Assembly (NCBI GenBank): GCA_947034895.1 | Contig: OX344763.1 | Span: forward strand, 74,977,093 to 75,041,092 | Length of the DNA stretch: 64,000 nucleotides | Direction: 5' to 3' | Source: Rhytidiadelphus loreus | Taxonomy: Eukaryota > Streptophyta > Bryopsida > Hypnales > Hylocomiaceae | Shown here: positions 58,533 through 64,000 of the stretch, in pieces | Numbering within the stretch: the stretch's first letter is position 1 | How the letters are laid out: the number at the start of each line of letters is the position of its first letter | Made by a program: the position numbers and the translations under genes | The notes under the pieces: generated by a model | The model's input: only the letters and a program-made list of their open reading frames with translations | Told to the model about the DNA's origin: nothing | Databases searched by the model: none

Positions 58533-59100
58533 GGGCATGTTTCACAAGATTAATTTTTTTTTGGGACCCCTCTCCCTTATTGTTTCGAATTCCCTTTAAT
58601 CATATGTTACTTCCTCTATTTTGTTTACAAATTCAACAAGACAAACAAATCCTAGGTTTTGCATTAGCTCTCCAACACTCCTTTGGCAAGAAGTTCCAAA
58701 TGAAAGTTTTATGTACATTCTAATAGTGGGGAGGTGTAATTAGATTTATTTGGGCATGATTCACGAGATGGTGTTTTTTTGGGACCTCTCCCTTATGGTT
58801 TCTAATTCCCTTTAATCATATGTTACTTCCTCCATTTTGTTTACAAATTCAACAAGACAAACAAATCCTAGGTTTTGCATTAGCTCTCCAACACTCCTTT
58901 GGCAAGAAGTTCCAAATGAAAGTTTTATGTACATTCTAATAGTGGGGAGGTGTAATTAGATTTATTTGGGCATGTTTCACGAGATGGTGTTTTTTTTGGG
59001 ACCTCTCCCTTATGGTTTCTAATTCCCTTTAATCATATGTTACTTCCTCCATTTTGTTTACAAATTCAACAAGACAAAAAGACATGATTCTGTTTTAGGT
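58533..59100 (+). repeat. Tandem repeat, 216-219 bp, about 2.6 units
   Basis: GGGCATG(T/A)TTCAC starts units at 58533, 58752 and 58968. Each has GGGACC(CC)TCTCCCTTAT, ACTTCCTC(T/C)ATTTTG and CAACAAGACAAACAAATCC. The third unit is cut after AACAAGACAAA near 59080. Confidence 0.85.
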
Positions 59101-59377
59101 CTAAAACACTACATCTCGTGTAGGATGTGTAAGTATTTTATGTAGGTTTAAGGATTTGATTCTGGATAAAAGTTTTATTATTGTTTTCTAAGGTCTAGGG
59201 TTTAGGGTTTGGGAACCCCTTCACATTGTGAGAATAATTCTTCCATTGCCTTGCCATGTCTTTGATATGAACTGACGCCTAACATTTATTACCAATTTAG
59301 TATGTGAGATAAGGAAAATCAATTAGAATATGCTGCAGATGCTAATTAGTGTTGGGTCAGAATGGTTGTTGGCTTAG

Positions 59378-59868
59378 GGCGACCTCGGGTTAGGGGCGAC
59401 CGCTGGTCATCGACGAAGCAAAAATCACATTTGAATCAAGGCGACTGTGCGTAGGGGGCGACTACGGGTCAAAGAGGGAGACTAATTTTTTGGAAAATGC
59501 AAACTCAATCTCCAGTAGGGCGACTGCGCGTAGGGGGCGACTGCGGGTCAAGGAGGGAGACTAATTTTTTGGAAAATGCAAACTCAATCTCCAGTGCGGC
59601 GACTGCGCGTAGGGGACGAATGCGAGTCAAGGAGACTTCTTTGTGGGCGACCGCGTGTGCAAGTTTCGGGATGGTTTAGTTGGTACCCGTGGTCGCCCAC
59701 GATCCGCAGTCGCCCTTGATGCGCAGTCGCCCATTTCCGTGCTCCAAAAACGCGCAGTCGCCCATTCCCGCTGTCTTCAGACCCGCAGTCGCCCCTCTTC
59801 TGACCTGCAGTTGCCCCCTCCCGACCCGCAGTCACCCAAACGCACGCGCCCTGAGGCGACTTCGGGTA
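59378..59868. repeat. GGGCGAC..GGGT array upstream of the kinase
   Basis: 59378-59640 is on the plus strand and includes a roughly 78-bp direct repeat (GAGGGAGACTAATTTTTTGG) seen at about 59475 and 59552. 59690-59840 is inverted (ACCCGCAGTCGCCC), so the units nearest the kinase read opposite to it. 59855-59868 is a GGCGACTTCGGGTAC unit also present before the edge gene. Confidence 0.85.
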
Positions 59869-60045
59869 CTTAAGCGTTAGCCCCACTTCCGATTCTCACC
59901 TTACTTTAGCCTTGCGCACTGTCTTTCACCTACCTTCAGGTGGCTGGATGCGTGCCCGTGGGCTGGGGTTTCAATTGGGGGGGAATTTTTGCCCTTTCAA
60001 TTTACGAATTTTGAACTACGGTTTTGAATTGTTTTTAAGTACAAC
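59855..60045 (+). promoter_or_regulatory. Shared leader module of the kinase gene
   Basis: GGCGACTTCGGGTACTTAAG, then GCGCACTGTCTTTCACCTAC at 59914, GTGGCTGGATGCGTGCCC and GGGGTTTCAATTGGGGGG. The same order occurs at 63631-63770 before the next gene. ATG follows 132 bp after GCGCACTG. No clear TATA box. Confidence 0.7.
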
Positions 60046-61638
60046 ATGGCTTTTCCAAATGAAGGCAACACTACAAGGAGAAAGTCTTTATGGGATCTGG
60101 ACCTCGATGATCCAATTTTTTTCGAGGTTCCGATAGCTGTAAATGAAAACGAAGAAGGAGGGAGTCAAGAGCGACAGAAGGGCAAGAAGCAGAAGTCAGC
60201 ACATGACAAGGACTCCAACTATCCTCCCCCGAGTTATACCCGATATGCATACGAAGCGTGTCTCCAGTGGTACGTAGGGAAAAGTGTACAATTCTTGGAG
60301 GCAAGCTATTTGAGGTGTCCTACAACTAGTAGTGTGGCCTTGCCAAACGATTTACAGGCACGGATTTTAACCAAGCTAAAGGGATCCGATGATTTCGCAG
60401 ACATTGACTTGACATATTCTTCGAGACTATTTGAATGGCTTGATAACACATTGAAAGCGGTGATGTTCAATACCAAGAAATTGATGGAGGAACATCGACC
60501 GTTACTTCCAATAGTAGAGGAATCGGAAGACATCAAGGCATTCCACTAAAAGATGGAGTGGTGGTCCAGCGCAGTGAAGAAATTGGCAAGAGGCTCGGCA
60601 AGGGGTTTTAAGTGCAAAAATGCAACGGTGCAGGCAGCATTTGCACGAGATGGTGGATTGTATATCACGTGGATCCCCGATACGGCGAAAGTGGTGCCCC
60701 TTAGTGCTTTTGAACGTGAAGGGGGGTATGCAAAAGTGCGTAAGGTACACATTGAAGGAATGGATACAATTCCAAGCTACATCACTTTTGCTGGGAAAGT
60801 ATCCAAGGCAATAAACCCGCGTGAGGGGAGAGCGCAACGATCCATGGAGGCCCTTGCATGCCCCTTAAACCACCTTGGCATCATTAAGTTTTTTGCCATT
60901 CATTCTCGCACGAATGAAGCATACACTTTGTGGTGGAATGGGTGCCATTTGAATGAGTTGAGGCATTTAGATCGTTCTGTATCACCAACCATTGACTGGC
61001 ATGAAATGCAAAAAGCCACAAGACTTCCTGAAGAGAAACAAAAAGAACTTGGTCTCTTCCGAAGGCACAAGGCAAAGTTGGCATGGGCTTTAGTATATGT
61101 GACAAATCTCATGCACAATTGCTGCGTGCTACACAATGATTTGTCTCCCATGAACATCATGTTGCATTTTCCGGATTATTCAAACGACATAATCAACATT
61201 GGAATTTGTGATTTTGGAATATCAAGTCGTTTTGACAAAAACGCGCCTTCACATTTTGGAAAGCCATCTGAGGCCGAAAGGGATCAATACCGAGAAGGTC
61301 GTTGGTGGGTTGCCCCGGAGTTGTTTTATGCATATGGACCTCCAAATTCCGATACAAGCATACCGATCATGCAACAACGGTATAAATATACGCAATAGTC
61401 AGACTCGTATTCTATTGGGAAGTTGACCGAATGGATGAGAATTGGTGATATGGACGATTGGGACAAGGATTTGTTCAAGAACCACAAGGGATCAATGTAC
61501 TTTGGAATGAAGTTGCGTGAACTCGTGAACACTGACCCAAAGAAGAGACCAATGTGTATAGAGATCACAAATTCCCTTATGTCTCCACCATGGTCCATGA
61601 TGCCCCCCGAATTGGTGTTCCGAGACTCACCTTTGTAA
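60046..61638 (+). pseudogene. Protein kinase-like gene with two in-frame stop codons
   Basis: ATG at 60046, stop at 61636-61638, 531 codons in one frame, broken by TAA (60547, codon 168) and TAG (61396, codon 451). The N-terminal 165 residues are an unrecognised domain (SLWDLDLDDPIFFE, SYTRYAYEACLQWY, LFEWLDNTLKAVMF). The kinase domain has a Gly-rich loop-like GGYAKVRKV (about 227-235), FAGK with the likely beta-3 Lys (about 251), catalytic HNDLSPMNIM (Asp about 365, Asn 370), CDFG (Asp about 389), VAPEL (about 422-426) and, after the second stop, SDSYSIGKL and KKRP of the C-lobe. Key residues are kept, so the nonsense changes look recent. No close animal or bacterial kinase group was recognised. 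Confidence 0.75.
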
Positions 61639-63394
61639 TAGGATAGTCTAGAGCAAGAGTTTAGTGGTGCAAGCAACGAGCTTGGTGGCCAATTATGTGT
61701 TACTTACTTTGTAATATTTTCCTATAATATATGAAGGAATTTTATGCTACGCGCCTTGTCTTTAGAAAAACAATTACTCAATGGGCTATTTGTCAAATTG
61801 TATATATTGAATATGGCCTTTTACACATTGTTATGCAAAGTGTAACAACTTTTGAATTCAAATGTTCTTGGTCCTTTTTGATTCCGTAGTATATAATGGA
61901 CGCAAGGAAAATAAGAAAATGAAAATAAATTAGTTGGTAATTGATGTTGAAGACTTGTATTATTTCTTGAATAAAATGTGCTAGTATGCAATTGAAATGA
62001 GTTTTACTTTCATGGTCATTGAATTCAAATAGTTGTTTTTTCAATCCCTAAAAAAATGTAAGTCATACATCATTTACATTCTCTTATTATTTTTTCTATT
62101 TCCAAAAATAAAAGCAAGTTGGTTTTTTTTCCCTATTTATTCTAATTCAAATATAGGAAACATAAATTTTAGACTTTTTTAGACTTTTCCTTCTTATTCG
62201 TACTTTACCTATTTCAAAATAGATGAGAGATGTTTTTATTTATTTATTTAACCTTTTTCGCTCTCTTCCTATTTATTTTATTTGGAAAAAGGAAGTTCAT
62301 TGACTTCTTGCCACCATTTTTTTTTTTTTTACAATGAAACAAGAGTGGATATTGCAAAAAAGATATGTAGCCATAAGCTTTGTCATTTATTAAACACGCA
62401 ATTCGAGAAAACTCGAATGAATTCAATAATAAATGTAAATCTGGTTTTACCATATATATTATTCCTAGTAGCATAATGTTTTCCTACCATATTCTTTTTT
62501 TTGGTATATGTCATCCAAATTGATAAAAACACACATTCTTTCATAGATGGTTGGAGTATGATATAAGTCCAACAATGACTTTCATTTATAGATTTGTGTC
62601 CATACAAGAAATTTAGTTATTAGGCATGTAATTTACCAAAATTAGTGTGTGTAACATAGTATGTAATTTGAGTCTACATCCAAAAATACATAATGAACAT
62701 CTCATGTCAAAACAATTACAAAGACATTATTGTTACAATTGCAATGGTTAATAATCATAACATTGGTTATTAACAATTGAATTAGTTATTAACAATAAAA
62801 TTAGTCATTAACAATAAAATAAGTCATTTACAAAAAAATTAAGAATTAACAATGAAATTAATTAATAAGAAAAAAATTAGTTAACAACAACTTCTTCTAA
62901 AACAATTGCAAAGATTTAACTTCTGTTCAGATAATCAATAAGGAATCCATTTGTACCACAACCGACCTCAACCCTAATGGCTCCCCAAATATAGTATAAA
63001 GTATAAACTAGTATTCCATAAATTTTGCAACACAAATGGGATTGAGCTCACAATCCTTTTTTTTTCCCTTGCGATTTGGTGCTCAAAAGCAACAAAAAAA
63101 TTAGGCTAGCTATAAGCTATAGGAATTTTTTAGGAAAATTTTGGATGAAATTGCTAGAAAAACTTCAACTTCTAGAAAAGTCTTCGATGAAATCGCCACA
63201 ATGTAAATGAAAATAGAATTTTAGATACTTAGTATCACATTTTCTATCCAGTACGTGGATGAATGTTGAAGCTTGGAGCCCCTCCGTAACATTTAGTATT
63301 GCCACTTTCCCAACGCAAGGAAAAATGGAAAAAAAAATATCACAATCTATAAACATGTACTAAAAAAGAAAAGAAAAGTCTATGCATTAATAGA
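61639..63394. other. AT-rich spacer, no gene seen
   Basis: Long A/T runs and a short ATTAACAATGAAATTAATT-type tandem at about 62740-62880 (AACAATxAAATTAGT words). No gene supported. It probably includes the kinase 3' region. Confidence 0.4.
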
Positions 63395-63680
63395 TGGACC
63401 CGCGGTCGCCTGGGACCCGAGGTCGCCCAGGACCCGCTGTCGCCTTCGCAAAGTGGACCCGTGGTCATCCTGGACCCGCGGTCGCCCATTCGCCCGGGAT
63501 CCTTCGACCCGCGGTTGCGTTGGAGCACCTGTCCAGACCCGCAGTCGCCCCACTCTAGGACCCGTGGTCGCCCTGGAGCACTTGGGCTGACCCGCACGAG
63601 CCCCACTTCAGGACCCGCACGAGCCCCAAGGGCGACCTCGGGTACATCAGCGTTCTCCTCCACCCGCAGTCGCCATTAAA
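63395..63680 (-). repeat. Inverted GGGCGAC..GGGT array before the edge gene
   Basis: ACCCGCGGTCGCC, ACCCGCTGTCGCC and ACCCGCAGTCGCCC units on the plus strand, so the motif reads opposite to the gene that starts at 63956. Confidence 0.85.
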
Positions 63681-63955
63681 TTTTCCCTGGCATTCTGCGC
63701 ACTGTCTTTCATCTGCTGATGTGGCTGAATGCGTGCACAGAAGCTAGGGGTTTCAGTTGTGGGGGGGGGTTGTCCCTTTGCACGGCTCATTTTATTCACG
63801 CTTGGATGACATAGGGTGTTTCACGAGAACATTGTATTTTTGTAAATGTTAAATGTGATAGGATTACGTTTAGCATTTTTTACACCTACGGTTTAGGCTT
63901 GCAATCCTAAACCGCATAGTACTTAGTTGGCTATTTTTGAGACGAAGTGATCGTT
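63631..63955 (+). promoter_or_regulatory. Shared leader module of the edge gene
   Basis: GGCGACCTCGGGTACATCAG, GCGCACTGTCTTTCATCTGC at 63697, GTGGCTGAATGCGTGCAC and GGGGTTTCAGTTGTGGGG. It also has CGGTTTAGGCTTGCAATC before the ATG, as the coiled-coil paralog 2 has CGGTTTAGGG before its own. Confidence 0.7.
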
Positions 63956-64000
63956 ATGGAGGGCGAGGACTCTCAACCGCCACACAGTATGTCAAGATAC
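63956..64000 (+). CDS. Start of a gene running off the window
   Basis: ATG at 63956 opens 15 codons (MEGEDSQPPHSMSRY) to the edge. The call rests on the shared leader and array upstream, as before the kinase. Too short to name. Confidence 0.4.
   Translation, partial: MEGEDSQPPHSMSRY

Noticed and set aside
34542..61638. Stop-codon reassignment to explain in-frame stops
   Set aside because: All three stop codons occur in-frame, and all three also serve as true ends here (TAA, TAG, TGA). A reassigned code would spare at least one class. Decay is simpler.
1..64000. tRNA, rRNA or telomere repeats
   Set aside because: None recognised by eye; TTTAGGG-like words (for example near 59200) are isolated, not arrays.

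Overview
The window looks like nuclear DNA of a plant: spliceosomal introns with GT/AG borders, plant-type hAT and MULE transposases, a CACTA-type MITE and a Ty3/gypsy-like primer site, with long AT-rich gaps. No rRNA, tRNA, operon or prokaryotic signal was seen. The mix (hAT with a DUF659-like core, a MULE with GCM-like and SWIM zinc fingers, an amplified-looking kinase) suggests a seed-free streptophyte (bryophyte, lycophyte, fern or charophyte). This is inference; the species cannot be fixed from sequence alone.

Layout. 0-2 kb: 3' end of an FCP1/NLI-type phosphatase-like gene. 2-8 kb: AT-rich, decayed, with two tandem repeats. 8.2-14.4 kb and 16.6-20.3 kb: CCGGA-rich mobile elements encoding one gag-like protein family, both coding regions broken; the second is inserted cleanly into the tail of a hAT copy. 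20.8-24.7 kb: hAT remnant, a possible methylase remnant, a 117/130-bp satellite and a GC-rich hairpin minisatellite. 24.8-32.2 kb (minus): a gene of about 13 exons that joins a ParB/sulfiredoxin-like domain to a beta-class N4/N6 DNA methyltransferase-like domain. 34.5-38.5 kb: MULE. 40.2-42.5 and 48.9-52.2 kb: two hAT transposase genes. 44.2-45.8 and 53.1-54.7 kb: two paralogous coiled-coil genes. 56.4-57.8 kb: a six-exon gene of short exons. 60.0-61.6 kb: a protein kinase. 63.96 kb: start of one more gene at the edge.

Two themes tie the right half together. (1) Arrays of a short motif, GGGCGACTGCGGGT and variants, sit just upstream of nearly every gene unit, mostly reading opposite to the gene, and in the last 11 kb four genes with unrelated proteins share a common leader sequence after the array. 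(2) Nearly all long coding regions are interrupted by in-frame stop codons with few frameshifts. In the MULE all three stops are one C-to-T step from a sense codon, as expected for methylated, silenced repeats; where paralogs exist, several other stops need other changes, so the cause is mixed.
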